Below, one piece after another: positions 16,604-25,778 of a DNA stretch of 47,989 bases; the first letter of the stretch is position 1, and each line of letters opens with the position of its first letter. Source of the stretch: Ignavibacteriota bacterium (GTDB taxonomy: Bacteria > Bacteroidota > Ignavibacteria > UBA10030 > UBA6906); the NCBI GenBank assembly GCA_003157485.1, contig PMJQ01000202.1, positions 348 through 48,336 on the forward strand, given 5' to 3'. Under the pieces are notes generated by a model. That model was not told where the DNA came from and ran no database searches. It worked only from the letters and a program-made list of their open reading frames with translations. The translations under genes and the position numbers were made by a program.

Positions 16604-18940
16604 TCAGGCGGGGTGTCGTCTCTCCTCCGTTGGCGCGAATGCTATCCGAAACTCGGTGCCGTTCGAGCGGTCGACTTCGAGAACGCCCCCGATCTGCGCG
16701 ACGAGCGTGTTCACGAGCTGCAGTCCCAGAGATTCGGGACGCGTCAAGTCCAGGCCGCGCGGGAAGCCGATCCCGTCGTCTTTCACCGTGAGCCTCATCA
16801 TTCCCCCCTGCGCCCTGAGGCCGAGAGTCACCTTCCCCCCGCGTCCCGCGGGGAACGCGTGCTTGAGGGCGTTCGAGAGAAGCTCGTTGATGATCAGCCC
16901 GCAGGGAACCGCCGCGTCGATGCCGAGGGAGACGTCGCCGAAATCGACCTCGAGACTGACGTTGCTCTCGTCGGAACGGTACGAACGAAACAACGTCGTG
17001 GCAAGACTCCGGGCGTACTGCGGAAAATCGACGAGGGAGACGTTCCCCGACTGATACAGTTTCTCGTGTATGAGGGCCATCGACCGTATGCGGTTCTGGC
17101 TTTCCCGGAACATCTCCACGTCGCTCTGGTCCCTGACGTATCCCGACTGGAGATTGAGGAGGCTGGATACAACCTGGAGATTGTTCTTCACCCGGTGATG
17201 GATCTCTTTCAGGAGGACTTCTTTCTCATCGAGAGACGAACGGAGCTGGTCCCTTCCGCGCTTCTGCTGCAGTATCTGCCATACGCTGTTCCAGAACAGC
17301 GTGAGCTGATGGATATCGGATTCGGTGTACCCGGTTTCCTTGTTCGCCACGCCGGCCAGCGCCACGACCGTGCCCCCTTCCATGACGGGGATGTGGAGGG
17401 AACGCGCCACGTGTTCCAAGGCAACCGGCCACGCGTCCGCGCCGCACTCGGGAGCATCGGCAAGGCTCGGCGAGCGCCTGCGGAGAGGATCCGCCCATAT
17501 GCCGAAGGGCGGAATCCTCACCTGGCCGCGGTCTTCCGGGAGGGAGGAACCTGATCCGTCGTCCGGGGGAAGAAAAAGAAGCGAGGCCGTACGGCGGTCC
17601 TCGCCGATCGCGGCGAAGTACCCGGCGGAACTCCCCGTCAGGCGGGTCCCTTCGGCAAGCGCAAAGCCGCACATCTCGTTCACCGTCGCATCCAGCATCT
17701 GCGAGAGACGCAGATTCGCCTTCAGGCGGTCCTCCTCGCGGCTGAGTGTCTGCTCCGCAAGCCTCCGCTCGGTGATATCGTGCGAGACAACAACGACATG
17801 CGTGACATACCATCCCCCTTCGTGCTGCCAGTAGGGGGAATATGTCACGTCGTAGATCTTGATCCGGTCGCTCGGGAACCGGAACGACGCCTCGTAGTTG
17901 ACGCTGCGTCCCTGCAGGCATTCATCGACCGCCGGCTTCAGCGTCGAGCGGAAAAGCTCCTCACCCCAGAGTTCGCTCATGGTCCGTCCGATCAACTCGC
18001 CCCGCTCTTTCCCCTGCGCAACGCAGTAGGCGTTGTTGGCCGCGACATACCTGTAGTCCCGGTCCACGAGCGTCATCAGGCTTCCCGTCGTGTTTGCGAT
18101 GAATTCGTACTTCCTCAGGGCGTCTTCAGCCCGCTTCCTGTCCGTGATGTCGCGGACAACGGCCTGCGTCAGAAGCTCACCCGCGATCTCCACTTTGCCC
18201 AGGCAGATCTCCACATCGAAGGGGGTGCCGTCCGGGCGCAAGTGTTTCCATTCGAATAGCCGCCGCTCTCCCCCGAGCGCGGCGTCGAGCTGCAGGCGCC
18301 ATTTTTCATACGACGCATCCCCGTCGGGCTGGCGCGGCGGCGAAAAATCACATGCCGACTTCCCCAGCAGCTCGCCGCGCGGCACGCCGAACAACGCCAG
18401 GGCCGTCTCGTTCGCGTCGATGAACACCGAGCCCCGCATCAGAAGGATGGCGTCCGATCCGTTTTCAAAGAGGGTCCTGCGTCTTTCCTCCGACTGCCGG
18501 AGCTGTTCTTCGACATTCCGCCTGCCGGTGATATCGCGCACCACGAGGAGGGCGTCCCCGCTCCCGTCCACTCCGCGGACGGACACCTCGACGAACCGGC
18601 CGGGACCGCTTCCTGCCTCAAGCCGCGATTCGAATCTGGCCCCCGGGACACGACCGGAGGCCGTTTCCCTGATTGAGGACCGGGCCAGCTCGTCCCCTGC
18701 GAACAGCCCGACGATGTCGGGAATCGCAAGGAGCGCTTCCCGTGCGGACCCCGCGAGCCTGCAGAACCCGTCGCTCACGTACAGGGGACGTCCTTCCCTG
18801 CAGATGACGAGGCCTTCGTCGAGATCGTCATGGGAGGCGAGAAGGGATTCCCACAGCGCCGCGGACACGCCGGTCCGAATGCCGCTCAGGGGGGCTGCCG
18901 CGCGGCGCCGCACGACCTTGGCGGGGGCGTTTTTTTTCAT
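16604..18940 (-). CDS. multi-PAS/GAF sensor kinase of the HisKA_2 type
   Basis: A 778-residue cytoplasmic protein. After a short basic N-terminus there are at least three PAS domains (one ends in [20 protein letters not shown], another in [17 protein letters not shown], a third in [17 protein letters not shown]), then a GAF-like domain (about 430-570) and a HisKA_2/HWE-type kinase core with [19 protein letters not shown]. The ATPase part has [13 protein letters not shown] and VKDDGIGFP. There is no receiver domain. Kinases of this family often phosphorylate single-domain or unusual regulators. Several signals could be sensed through the PAS and GAF domains, but no ligand residues can be named. 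It sits between the NtrC-type regulator and another kinase, 46 bases after the former. Confidence 0.92.
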   Translation of the reverse strand: MKKNAPAKVVRRRAAAPLSGIRTGVSAALWESLLASHDDLDEGLVICREGRPLYVSDGFCRLAGSAREALLAIPDIVGLFAGDELARSSIRETASGRVPGARFESRLEAGSGPGRFVEVSVRGVDGSGDALLVVRDITGRRNVEEQLRQSEERRRTLFENGSDAILLMRGSVFIDANETALALFGVPRGELLGKSACDFSPPRQPDGDASYEKWRLQLDAALGGERRLFEWKHLRPDGTPFDVEICLGKVEIAGELLTQAVVRDITDRKRAEDALRKYEFIANTTGSLMTLVDRDYRYVAANNAYCVAQGKERGELIGRTMSELWGEELFRSTLKPAVDECLQGRSVNYEASFRFPSDRIKIYDVTYSPYWQHEGGWYVTHVVVVSHDITERRLAEQTLSREEDRLKANLRLSQMLDATVNEMCGFALAEGTRLTGSSAGYFAAIGEDRRTASLLFLPPDDGSGSSLPEDRGQVRIPPFGIWADPLRRRSPSLADAPECGADAWPVALEHVARSLHIPVMEGGTVVALAGVANKETGYTESDIHQLTLFWNSVWQILQQKRGRDQLRSSLDEKEVLLKEIHHRVKNNLQVVSSLLNLQSGYVRDQSDVEMFRESQNRIRSMALIHEKLYQSGNVSLVDFPQYARSLATTLFRSYRSDESNVSLEVDFGDVSLGIDAAVPCGLIINELLSNALKHAFPAGRGGKVTLGLRAQGGMMRLTVKDDGIGFPRGLDLTRPESLGLQLVNTLVAQIGGVLEVDRSNGTEFRIAFAPTEERRHPA

Positions 18941-18986
18941 GGCACGGTGCTCCCTTCCGATGTCCGGGGCGCAGAGGGGATCATCA

Positions 18987-20408
18987 TCATCCTCTGGCCG
19001 CCGTGTAGCTGCGCTGCTCGGGGTGTATTCCGAGCTGCTCCATCCGGTACCGGAGTTTGGACCGGGTCAGACCCAGGACTTTGGCCGCCCGCACCTGATT
19101 CCCCCCGACGATGTCGAGTGTCTTCAGAATCAGCTCGCGGATGACATCGTTGATGGCGACGCCGGTCTGGCGGATCTCGAGATGAAATCCTTTTCCGTTG
19201 TCCGCTGCCAGCGGGACTGCATGCCCGTCCTGCCGGTTCAGGAACGCAAAGTGTTCGGGGAGGAGCAGCGGGACGCTGCTGAGGAGGACGACCCGTTCGA
19301 TGGCGTTTCTAAGCTCGCGGACGTTCCCCCTCCAGGGGAGACCCACGAGGAACTCCATCCCCTCGGGCGAGAGCGACGGAACCTCCTTGTTCTGCCTTTT
19401 GGCGAACTCCGAGAGGAACGCGGAGACCAGGTCGGGGATATCCTCCTTCCGTTCCCGCAGCGGGGGGATGCGGATCGTGGCGACGTTCAGCCGGTAGAAC
19501 AGATCCTCGCGGAACCGTCCCTCCTCCGATTCCCGCGCGAGCTCCCGGTTGGAGGCGGCGATCACCCGGACATCCACGCTGATTTCCTTCGTTCCCCCCA
19601 GTCTGTAGAACCGCTTTTCCTCCAGGACCCTCAGGAGCTTGACCTGCATGTCGAGGGAGAGCTCGCGGATCTCGTCCAGGAGAATCGTTCCACCGTCGGC
19701 GAGCTCGAATTTCCCCTGCTTCATCCTCTCCGTGGCCCCCGTGAACGCGCCCTTCTCATAGCCGAAGAATTCGCTCTCTGCCAGCTCTTTCGGAATCGCC
19801 CCGCAGTTGACGGTGATCATCGGCTTCTCCGCGCGGGCGCTCCTCTTGTGGAGGAACCGCGCCACAAGCTCCTTCCCGGTGCCGCTTTCGCCTTCGATGA
19901 GTACCGTCGTGTTGTCCCCGACGGCGAATTTTTCGGCCGTCTCCATGACGCGCTGAATCCCCGCGCTCTTGCCGATGATCCCGGACTGGGACCGGGTCGT
20001 CTCGAGCTCCTCCTGCAGGAGCCGAACGCGCGTCTGCAGCGAGGCGAACTCGAGGTTCTTCTCAATAAGGGCGCTCAGGTGGTTGAGGTCGAACGGCTTC
20101 ACGACAAAATCCGCCGCCCCCTCCTTCATCGCCTTGACGGCGAGCGCGACATCCGAGTGAGCGGTCATGATGATCACAGGGGTCTCCCAACCCGCCGCGC
20201 GGAGACCCTGGAGGAGCTCGATGCCGTTCACCTCCCCCATGTAGATGTCCATCAGCACGAGGTCCGGTTTCGAGGCGGCGAAGCGCTCTTCGAACTCCTT
20301 CCCCTTGTTGCAGACCGCGACTTCGTAGCCCTGCTCGCTCAGAATTTTCTTGAGCGTGTTGCTGAGGATTGTCTCATCATCCACTACAAGTATGCGCGCT
20401 TTTGCCAT
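18987..20408 (-). CDS. NtrC-family sigma-54-dependent response regulator
   Basis: Start at the ATG at 20408 (GGGAGG eight bases upstream); 473 residues. A receiver domain (acceptor Asp54 in LVLMDIYMG) is followed by an AAA+ domain with Walker A GESGTGKE (173-180), the sigma-54-contacting GAFTGA loop (220-225), Walker B in GGTILLDEI and an arginine-finger region ([10 protein letters not shown]). The Fis-type helix-turn-helix is at the end ([22 protein letters not shown]). It opens sigma-54 promoters when phosphorylated. At least four good sigma-54 promoters lie in this window, so it is the natural candidate activator, comparable to FlrC/FleR of polar flagellates. It lies 14 bases after the kinase gene at 20422-22068, its probable cognate kinase. 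Confidence 0.96.
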   Translation of the reverse strand: MAKARILVVDDETILSNTLKKILSEQGYEVAVCNKGKEFEERFAASKPDLVLMDIYMGEVNGIELLQGLRAAGWETPVIIMTAHSDVALAVKAMKEGAADFVVKPFDLNHLSALIEKNLEFASLQTRVRLLQEELETTRSQSGIIGKSAGIQRVMETAEKFAVGDNTTVLIEGESGTGKELVARFLHKRSARAEKPMITVNCGAIPKELAESEFFGYEKGAFTGATERMKQGKFELADGGTILLDEIRELSLDMQVKLLRVLEEKRFYRLGGTKEISVDVRVIAASNRELARESEEGRFREDLFYRLNVATIRIPPLRERKEDIPDLVSAFLSEFAKRQNKEVPSLSPEGMEFLVGLPWRGNVRELRNAIERVVLLSSVPLLLPEHFAFLNRQDGHAVPLAADNGKGFHLEIRQTGVAINDVIRELILKTLDIVGGNQVRAAKVLGLTRSKLRYRMEQLGIHPEQRSYTAARG

Positions 20409-20421
20409 GTTCTGTCCTCCC

Positions 20422-22068
20422 TCACCCCTGAATTGGAAATACAAGCTTGACTATTGTGCCGCCGCCGACTGCCGGCTCGATGCGGATTTCCGCGTTGTGC
20501 CTGTCCATGATAAACTTCGAAAGCGCCAGTCCCAGACCCGTCCCTCCCGCTTTTGTCGTCCGGAACGATTCGAAAATCTGTTTCACGTGATCGGGGGGGA
20601 TACCCGCTCCGCGGTCGCGTATCTCGACGACGGCCTTCCTGATGGTGCCGGGCGTGACGTCGGTGCGCACTTCCACGGCGATGCCGGTCGTCACCGTGAG
20701 CATGCTCCCCTCGGGGGAGGCGTCGATCGCATTCTGCAAAACGTTGATCATCACCTGCTGGATCTGGCGGGCATCCGCGGAGACGGAGGGGATGTTCCTG
20801 TCAAGACGCGCCTCGATCGTGATCCGCTTCTGCTGCAGGGCGATCTTGACGTACCGGAGGACCTGATCGATGAGACCGTTGAGCTGGTTCAGCTCGAGAA
20901 CGGGAGGTGCGACGCGCGCAAGGTTCAGCGTATTGCCGATCACGGTCTCGATCCTGCGTGCACCTTCGAGCATGTCGTCGAGCGTCTGACGGAGATCCCC
21001 CTCCGCCCCCAGTTTGCCGACAAGGTACTGCAGGTTCAGCGTCACCGCGGCAAGAGGGTTCCGTATCTCATGCGCGATCCCCGCCGCGAGGCGCCCCATC
21101 AGGGTCAGCTTTTCGGCCTGGAGGAGCTGGGCCTGCATCTTCTTTTTCTCGGTGACGTCCCGCACGAACAGCATCACGCGCGGATCCTGCGGACGGGTCA
21201 CCGGGCCGACGACGACGTCGACCTGGATCGCCTCCCCGGATTTCGTCCGTATCGTCGTCTCCCCCGACGCATAAAGCGGGACGGCAGACTTCTGCGCACC
21301 CGGCTCCCCGCCGAATGGGAGCGCGGGCATCTCGAGAAGCTCCTCCTTTCTGTAGCCGAGGAGCGCAAGGGCCTGCCTGTTGGCGTCCAGGATCCGCCCG
21401 GACTCGTGATCGGTGACAAATATCGCAATGCTTGCGTGGTCGAAGAGCGCGCGGTAGCGTTCCTCAGAAGCCTGGATTTCCCGGTTCTTCCTGACGAGCG
21501 TATCCGCGTACATCTCGAGCTCCGCCATTTTCTCTTCCAGCTTCCGGATCACGATTGCGCGGTGCTGCTCAAGAAACGCGTGCTCGTCGATCTGTTCGGC
21601 CGCGGCGACGGGCTGAACCGCCCTGACGCCGTAACGCTGCTGCACGAGCTCGTTGACGGCGTCGACAAGCGCACCGAGCCCCGCATACTTGACGACGTAC
21701 CTGTCGACACCGATGCTCCGCGCGAGCCGCTGGTCCGTTTCGTCGATGTAGTTCCCCGTGTAGATGATGAACGGGACCGCCGCACACCCCGGGAGCGTCC
21801 GGACTTCCTTGCAGAGCTGGAACCCGTCCATCTTGGGCATCATCGCATCCGCCACGATAAGGTGGACCCTCTCGTGACGGAGCTTTGCCAGAGCCTCGAC
21901 GCCGTTGCGGGCAAGGACCGACGTGTAGTTATTCTCCGCAAGGACGTCCTGGAGAAGCTCGAGGTTCTCCTGGATGTCATCGACGAGAAGTATGTTCAGC
22001 CCCCCTGCGGGGACCTCTCCGTCGTCCGAATCGGACAGACCCGGGCGCGGATCGGCAGTTTGTGACAT
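20422..22068 (-). CDS. sensor kinase with N-terminal receiver and PAS domain
   Basis: I begin at the ATG at 22068 (548 residues); a TTG 81 bases further upstream would add residues without domain character. Neither has a clear ribosome site. Domains: receiver (about 20-145; ILLVDDIQENLELL, Asp in LIVADAMMPKMDG), a coiled-coil linker (VIRKLEEKMAELEMYADTL), PAS (RYRALFDHASIAIFVTDHES), HisKA with the His in AAGIAHEIRNPLAAVTLNL and HATPase (EIRDRGAGIPPDHV; GGTGLGLALSKFIMD). This is a soluble NtrB-like kinase. It is transcribed ahead of, and 14 bases from, the NtrC-type regulator, so the two probably form a pair controlling sigma-54 genes. Confidence 0.91.
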   Translation of the reverse strand: MSQTADPRPGLSDSDDGEVPAGGLNILLVDDIQENLELLQDVLAENNYTSVLARNGVEALAKLRHERVHLIVADAMMPKMDGFQLCKEVRTLPGCAAVPFIIYTGNYIDETDQRLARSIGVDRYVVKYAGLGALVDAVNELVQQRYGVRAVQPVAAAEQIDEHAFLEQHRAIVIRKLEEKMAELEMYADTLVRKNREIQASEERYRALFDHASIAIFVTDHESGRILDANRQALALLGYRKEELLEMPALPFGGEPGAQKSAVPLYASGETTIRTKSGEAIQVDVVVGPVTRPQDPRVMLFVRDVTEKKKMQAQLLQAEKLTLMGRLAAGIAHEIRNPLAAVTLNLQYLVGKLGAEGDLRQTLDDMLEGARRIETVIGNTLNLARVAPPVLELNQLNGLIDQVLRYVKIALQQKRITIEARLDRNIPSVSADARQIQQVMINVLQNAIDASPEGSMLTVTTGIAVEVRTDVTPGTIRKAVVEIRDRGAGIPPDHVKQIFESFRTTKAGGTGLGLALSKFIMDRHNAEIRIEPAVGGGTIVKLVFPIQG

Positions 22069-22147
22069 TGAACGAAAGTGGTCAGTGTGTGAAAGATCGC
22101 CATGTGAAGAAAGGTGCACCAATGTATAACGGCCGGCAACAGAGGAC

Positions 22148-22167
22148 AATACGCTTTACCGCGTATT
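22148..22167. repeat. perfect inverted repeat upstream of the kinase-NtrC pair
   Basis: AATACGC-TTTACC-GCGTATT has 7-base complementary arms and a 6-base loop. It lies 80 bases before the kinase start and after the heptamer repeat. It could be an operator for the kinase-regulator pair; without a T-tract it is a poor terminator. Confidence 0.45.
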
Positions 22168-22180
22168 TAACAGATTTGAT

Positions 22181-22229
22181 TGAAGATGGAGGATGGAAGA
22201 TGGAAGATGGAAGATCGAGGATCGAGGAC
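22181..22229. repeat. GGAAGAT heptamer tandem repeat
   Basis: Seven consecutive 7-base units read TGAAGAT, GGAGGAT, GGAAGAT, GGAAGAT, GGAAGAT, CGAGGAT, CGAGGAC. It is intergenic, just past the stop of the LuxR-type gene, and a further partial GAAGATGG lies a few bases on. Such degenerate heptamers occur as intergenic repeats in several bacterial genomes. Open frames over them (Lys-Met-Glu-Asp-Gly-type peptides) are artefacts. No function is evident. Confidence 0.8.
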
Positions 22230-22265
22230 GCTAATTGCCGATCGAAGATGGCAAAATGACAGATA

Positions 22266-22937
22266 TTACTTCGGGAGGATGACGATGCCGTTTTTGATGG
22301 CATATGTCACGAGGCTTGCAGTGTCGTGCAGGTTGAGTTTCTTCATGATGTTGTTTGTGTGCGTGTCGACTGTGCGAACGCTTATGAAAAGCCGGTCTGC
22401 GATGTGCTGGTGGGTCTCGCCTTCTGCGATAAGCTGGAGTATTTCTCTCTCGCGCGACGTGAGGGCGCCTCCCCGCAGCGGATCCTTCCCCTCATCCTGG
22501 GCGTCCGAGGCGCCAATCCCTCTGTCGCCGAACCGCCCCGTGAGGGAAGGGCTGAAGAACTGGTGTCCCGCATTGACGGTCCGTATCGCGCCATAGAGCT
22601 CTTCCGGAGAGGTGTTCTTCAGGACATAGCCGTTGGCACCGCTCCGGACGACCTGGCTCACATACTCGTCATTGTCGTGCGCGGAGAGTATGAGGACCTT
22701 CATTGCCGGCGCTTCCTTTTTTAACCGGGCCGTCGCTTCAAGTCCGTTGAGGACGGGCATACTGAGATCCATCAGAACGACGTCAGGCCGGAGCCGGAGT
22801 GCCAGTTCCACGGCGCTGCTGCCGTCCTCGGCTTCACCGATCACTTCGATGCCCTGATTGAGAGAGAGAAGCGAGACGAGTCCCCGTCGGAGGATCGTGT
22901 GGTCGTCTGCGATCAAAACGGTGATCCTGTGGTTCAT
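22266..22937 (-). CDS. NarL/FixJ-family (LuxR-type) response regulator
   Basis: The start at 22937 follows AGGGAGACG and gives 223 residues, the normal length of this family. The receiver domain has VLIADDHTILRRGL, acceptor Asp in VVLMDLSMPVLNG, and Lys in VLKNTSPEEL. A short Asp/Gly-rich linker leads to a LuxR-type helix-turn-helix: LTSREREILQLIAEGETHQHI, then RLFISVRTVDTHTNNIMKKL. It should be a phosphorylation-dependent activator or repressor. A cognate kinase is not directly adjacent in an operon; the HisKA_2 kinase in the block downstream is possible. A sigma-70-like promoter lies at 23016-23044, so it appears to be its own unit between the flagellar genes and the kinase block. Confidence 0.94.
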   Translation of the reverse strand: MNHRITVLIADDHTILRRGLVSLLSLNQGIEVIGEAEDGSSAVELALRLRPDVVLMDLSMPVLNGLEATARLKKEAPAMKVLILSAHDNDEYVSQVVRSGANGYVLKNTSPEELYGAIRTVNAGHQFFSPSLTGRFGDRGIGASDAQDEGKDPLRGGALTSREREILQLIAEGETHQHIADRLFISVRTVDTHTNNIMKKLNLHDTASLVTYAIKNGIVILPK

Positions 22938-23015
22938 CGTCTCCCTGGAAGATGGCGGCGAATCCCGTGTGCGGGGGGTACCGAAAATTACGGAGAAATG
23001 GGACGCCGTGAAGAG

Positions 23016-23044
23016 AATGTAAGGAAATCGACCGTGGGGGTCAA
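23016..23044 (-). promoter_or_regulatory. sigma-70-like promoter of the LuxR-type regulator
   Basis: TTGACC (23039-23044) and TACATT (23016-23021) are separated by exactly 17 bases on the minus strand. Transcription would begin near 23009, leaving a leader of about 70 bases. The rest of the 219-base gap between flgM and this gene shows no gene. Confidence 0.55.
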
Positions 23045-23156
23045 CAGATCGAGCGGGGGGGGTGACAGGGGGAGGCCGCGAAACGGGCAGGCGCCCGCAA
23101 TGAAGGGGCGGCGCCCGCCTCACGGGGGAGTGTACTCAGTGACGGGGCGTGGAGAA

Positions 23157-23417
23157 TCAGCCGAGATTCAGCAGATCATCCATAAGACCGTCGACGATCT
23201 TTTCGGTCACTTCCCGCGACGAGTAATATCCAGCCTCGAGACGGCTTCGTACTTCGTCCAGGCGTTTCGACTGATCCGCCTCAAAGAGCGATTTCGCCGC
23301 TCCCGAGACCTGGACTGTGTCTTTCCCGGCGGACGCCTGTTTTGCGGGCGCGGTGCTCTTCTTCTCCCTGACCGGTTCTACGGGAGCAAAGTCCCCTTCA
23401 ATTCCTTTGATAGCCAT
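23157..23417 (-). CDS. flgM: FlgM-like anti-sigma-28 factor
   Basis: The ATG at 23417 has AGGAGG six bases upstream and gives 86 residues, a normal FlgM size. The first half is polar and likely disordered. From residue about 37 the sequence reads DTVQVSGAAKSLFEADQSKR, then LDEVRSRLEAGYYSSREVTEKIVDGLMDDL. This matches the FlgM layout: a D-x-V-x-x-S segment followed by two helices, with an Arg/Leu-rich helix and a G-Y-Y turn before the final helix. FlgM binds sigma-28 until the hook is complete, then is exported. It is the last gene after fliS-fliD, and flagellin has a sigma-28 promoter, so the checkpoint fits. Sequence similarity is moderate, but the context is strong. Confidence 0.8.
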   Translation of the reverse strand: MAIKGIEGDFAPVEPVREKKSTAPAKQASAGKDTVQVSGAAKSLFEADQSKRLDEVRSRLEAGYYSSREVTEKIVDGLMDDLLNLG

Positions 23418-23431
23418 CTGGTCCTCCTGAC

Positions 23432-23770
23432 CTAAACAGCATACGCTGAAAGCCTCCGACGTCCTTCCGCCTCTGCGATGTTCCGAACAATCTTCCTTCG
23501 CTGCACTTTGAGCGCGTCGATGAGAAGCGCATTTGCCCTTTCGAAGTCCTTCAGCACCGGGAGTATTTCCGTCCACACATCCCCGGCGCCCCCTTCTTCG
23601 TTCCCCGATTTCCTCAGAGATGCGAGAAGTCCCGACACCTTTACGAGAAGCACGTCCCGTTCATGCATCCGGACGACAAGGTCGTGTATCTCACCCCGCT
23701 CCGCCAGCCCGCGCATCGACCGGCTCAGGATGACCGCCGCCGTGAGCGATTTCAACGTCTCATGCGCCAT
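23432..23770 (-). CDS. small helical protein, possible FliT/FlgN-type flagellar chaperone
   Basis: From the ATG at 23770 (overlapping the fliD stop by 11 bases, ATGGCGCATGA) this is a 112-residue all-helical protein: MAHETLKSLTAAVILSRSM, then EIHDLVVRMHERDVLLVKVS and a basic C-terminal helix (ALKVQRRKIVRN). FliT and FlgN, the export chaperones for the cap and hook-associated proteins, are helical proteins of this size, and fliT typically follows fliD and fliS. The sequence itself is not distinctive, so this is a context-based call. It could equally be an unrelated helper protein. It ends 14 bases before flgM. Confidence 0.6.
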   Translation of the reverse strand: MAHETLKSLTAAVILSRSMRGLAERGEIHDLVVRMHERDVLLVKVSGLLASLRKSGNEEGGAGDVWTEILPVLKDFERANALLIDALKVQRRKIVRNIAEAEGRRRLSAYAV

Positions 23771-25229
23771 AGGACGCAAAGCTGTTAAGGAGCGTCTGCG
23801 TCTGCTGCGCCTCGTCGAGCAGCTGCTGGATGTCGATGAACTGCTGCTTGTACGCATCGACCTGCGTATCGATCCTGGCGTTCAGCGTGACCAGCCTGCT
23901 TGCGATCGTCTTGATCTGCGCGTTGTCCCCTTTCGTCTCAGTGTCGATCGACCCTCCGTACGACACGAAAGAGGACAGCTTCGCCTGAAGAGTGTTCGCA
24001 ACACCGTTCGTCGAATTGAACAGATCGGAAACCTGCGTCGGGTTCGCCGCGAGCGCCGTTTCGAATTTCGATTTGTCGGAGAGACTCAGCGTACCGTCGT
24101 CGTTCGTCGTGATCCCGATGGAGGAGAGAACCGACGGCGCCCCCGCGGCAACGCTCGAGACGGAATGGAGCATCAGCGAACGGAGATCGGACGCCAGGTA
24201 GCGCACATTCATATCGTCGGCAAACGGCCCGCGCGTCCCCGCCGTGGCATCGATTGCGGTCTGCGTCCCCAGGTAACTTATCGTCGAATTGTACGCCGAG
24301 AGGAAGCTGTTTACCGTCGACTCGATGCTCTGGTTGTCCGGAGAAATCGTGAGTGTCACCGGCGTTGTGGACGTCCCCGTGAGGTTCAGGGTCAGCCCGT
24401 TCACGGCATCGGAGATTGAGTTCGACCCGCGCGTCATCGCGACGCCGTTCAGCGAAAACGATGCGTCCAGGTTTTCGCTGTACCCCTCGATGAATCCGGC
24501 CTGCGTGGGGGAAGCGATCGTTCTGGGGGTCGTTCCCGGCGTATCCGTGAAACTCACGGAGCCGTACCCGAGGAGCGCGGCGAGAGTCGAATTGCCGTCG
24601 GTCACGGAGGCGATGTGGTTTGCGGTTCCGGTCGATTTTGCCGTGAGCGCGAGCTCCGTATGGGTAGAGTCCACGTGGAGGACAGAGGCGGAGACGCCGA
24701 CATTCGGCGTGCCGTTGACCGCAGTGGCAATAGCGGCGATCACCTGGTCGTTCGTCTGTCCGTCGGTGAGCGTCACAGTAACCTGCGTCCCGTTTATCGA
24801 AAAGGTCCTGGCGCCCGCACCGAGCGACGTGATGATTGATGTGTCGGACGCCGTTAGCTGGGTTGACAGGAGTATATCGGATTTTGCGAGCCGCGTAACG
24901 CTGTCGAGCGTATGCGTCCCTATCGCCGCGGCGCTCGTCGCCGTCCCGTTCGCGACACCCGACGAGGAGCTTGCGACGGAGAAATCGGCAAAGGGGGACG
25001 ACGATCCGACCTTCTGAAGCGCCTGCACGCTTGTATAGAGCGTGTTCAGCTTGGATTTCAGCGCCGTGAGCGCGCTGACGCGCGTCTGCAGGGTGTCTTC
25101 CTGCGTCTGGACCGGCGTGACCGACGTCGCCACGAGCGTCGCCTTGTACTGCGCGGCGAGCGAGTCGAGCGACTGTGTCGATGATGTCGACGACGTTGAC
25201 GTGGTCGTCGGTGTAATCGTCGTTGCCAT
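23760..25229 (-). CDS. fliD: FliD, flagellar filament cap protein
   Basis: A 489-residue cap/hook-associated protein 2. The N-terminus is unusually Ser/Thr-rich (about the first 20 residues), followed by the conserved helix SLAAQYKATLVATSV and VSALTALKSKLNTLYTSVQAL. The middle is beta-rich with repeated Thr/Ser/Gly. The FliD C-terminal domain is clear: VNSFLSAYNSTISYLGTQT, DLRSLMLHSVSS, SDLFNSTNGVANTLQAKLSSF and a coiled-coil end (LNARIDTQVDAYKQQFIDIQ). It caps the filament and promotes flagellin folding. Its start shares one base with the fliS stop (TAATG), so the two are coupled. The Ser/Thr-rich head could be modified by the glycosyltransferases nearby; that is speculation. Confidence 0.95.
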   Translation of the reverse strand: MATTITPTTTSTSSTSSTQSLDSLAAQYKATLVATSVTPVQTQEDTLQTRVSALTALKSKLNTLYTSVQALQKVGSSSPFADFSVASSSSGVANGTATSAAAIGTHTLDSVTRLAKSDILLSTQLTASDTSIITSLGAGARTFSINGTQVTVTLTDGQTNDQVIAAIATAVNGTPNVGVSASVLHVDSTHTELALTAKSTGTANHIASVTDGNSTLAALLGYGSVSFTDTPGTTPRTIASPTQAGFIEGYSENLDASFSLNGVAMTRGSNSISDAVNGLTLNLTGTSTTPVTLTISPDNQSIESTVNSFLSAYNSTISYLGTQTAIDATAGTRGPFADDMNVRYLASDLRSLMLHSVSSVAAGAPSVLSSIGITTNDDGTLSLSDKSKFETALAANPTQVSDLFNSTNGVANTLQAKLSSFVSYGGSIDTETKGDNAQIKTIASRLVTLNARIDTQVDAYKQQFIDIQQLLDEAQQTQTLLNSFASYGA

Positions 25230-25630
25230 TATGCGGCCTCTTTGAGATGAAATGCCTCGGCCCAGGTCGTCCGCAGTTCGTCGAGGATCTTTATTGCTTT
25301 TTGAAAATCACTCTTGTAGATGCACATCTTGCAGTAATCGTACAGCCGGAAAAACCCCATGGACACGTCCGCGTACTTGAAATCGAGCGCGAGGATGAGC
25401 GCGTTGACCGCGCGGACCGCCTGCGTCCTGTCCTTTTTCCTGCACCCCTGGATTCCCAGCGACATCAGTTTGTGGACGATCTGCTCGGGTGACAGGTGCA
25501 TGAACTCTTCGCGCCTGTAGGCGTCGCGGGCGAGCTTCTGCCGGTGCGGGCTTCCGCCGAACCCCGACTCTACCGCAGCGTTCGGGGTGAAATTCTGTGG
25601 TGAATTCGGAGAAGTATACGCCTGGTTCAT
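25229..25630 (-). CDS. fliS: FliS, flagellin export chaperone
   Basis: This 133-residue helical protein has the FliS pattern: an N-terminal Tyr-containing segment, then SPEQIVHKLMSLGIQGCRK, AVRAVNALILALDF and a last helix with FFRLYDYCKMCIYKSDFQK. FliS binds the C-terminus of flagellin in the cytoplasm and prevents premature polymerisation. The first 40 residues are polar and longer than usual. It follows flagellin by 148 bases that hold two hairpins (see separate entries) and is translationally coupled to fliD by a one-base overlap. Confidence 0.92.
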   Translation of the reverse strand: MNQAYTSPNSPQNFTPNAAVESGFGGSPHRQKLARDAYRREEFMHLSPEQIVHKLMSLGIQGCRKKDRTQAVRAVNALILALDFKYADVSMGFFRLYDYCKMCIYKSDFQKAIKILDELRTTWAEAFHLKEAA

Positions 25631-25670
25631 TGTCGTGTCCTCAGTCGATCAACCTCTTGTCGAACAATCC

Positions 25671-25697
25671 GGGTGCCGGCGTTACTGCCCGGCACCC
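25671..25697 (-). repeat. hairpin, second of a twin element between flagellin and fliS
   Basis: GGGTGCCGG (25671-25679) pairs with CCGGCACCC (25689-25697) around a 9-base loop. On the minus strand it is preceded by GGATAATGGAACGG. The same leader with a different stem occurs 62 bases earlier. No T-tract follows, so an RNA-processing or stability hairpin is more likely than a full terminator. Confidence 0.6.
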
Positions 25698-25733
25698 GTT
25701 CCATTATCCCCCAGGTAGACGGGAGAGGAATCA

Positions 25734-25759
25734 GGACCCGGCGCCACCGCGCCGGATCC
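25734..25759 (-). repeat. hairpin, first of a twin element after flagellin
   Basis: On the minus strand GGATCCGGCGC pairs with GCGCCGGGTCC (one mismatch) around a short loop, 20 bases past the flagellin stop. The preceding bases are GGATAGCGGAACGG, nearly the same as ahead of the second hairpin. The stem sequences differ but both keep pairing. Confidence 0.6.
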
Positions 25760-25778
25760 CGTTCCGCTATCCATCATG

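Noticed and set aside
22181-22229. Heptamer array as a possible CRISPR
   Set aside because: The units are only 7 bases and contiguous, with no spacers and no cas genes in the window.
22180-22596. Plus-strand open frame beginning in the heptamer repeat
   Set aside because: The peptide repeats Met-Glu-Asp-Gly because of the DNA repeat and then runs antisense to the LuxR-type gene.
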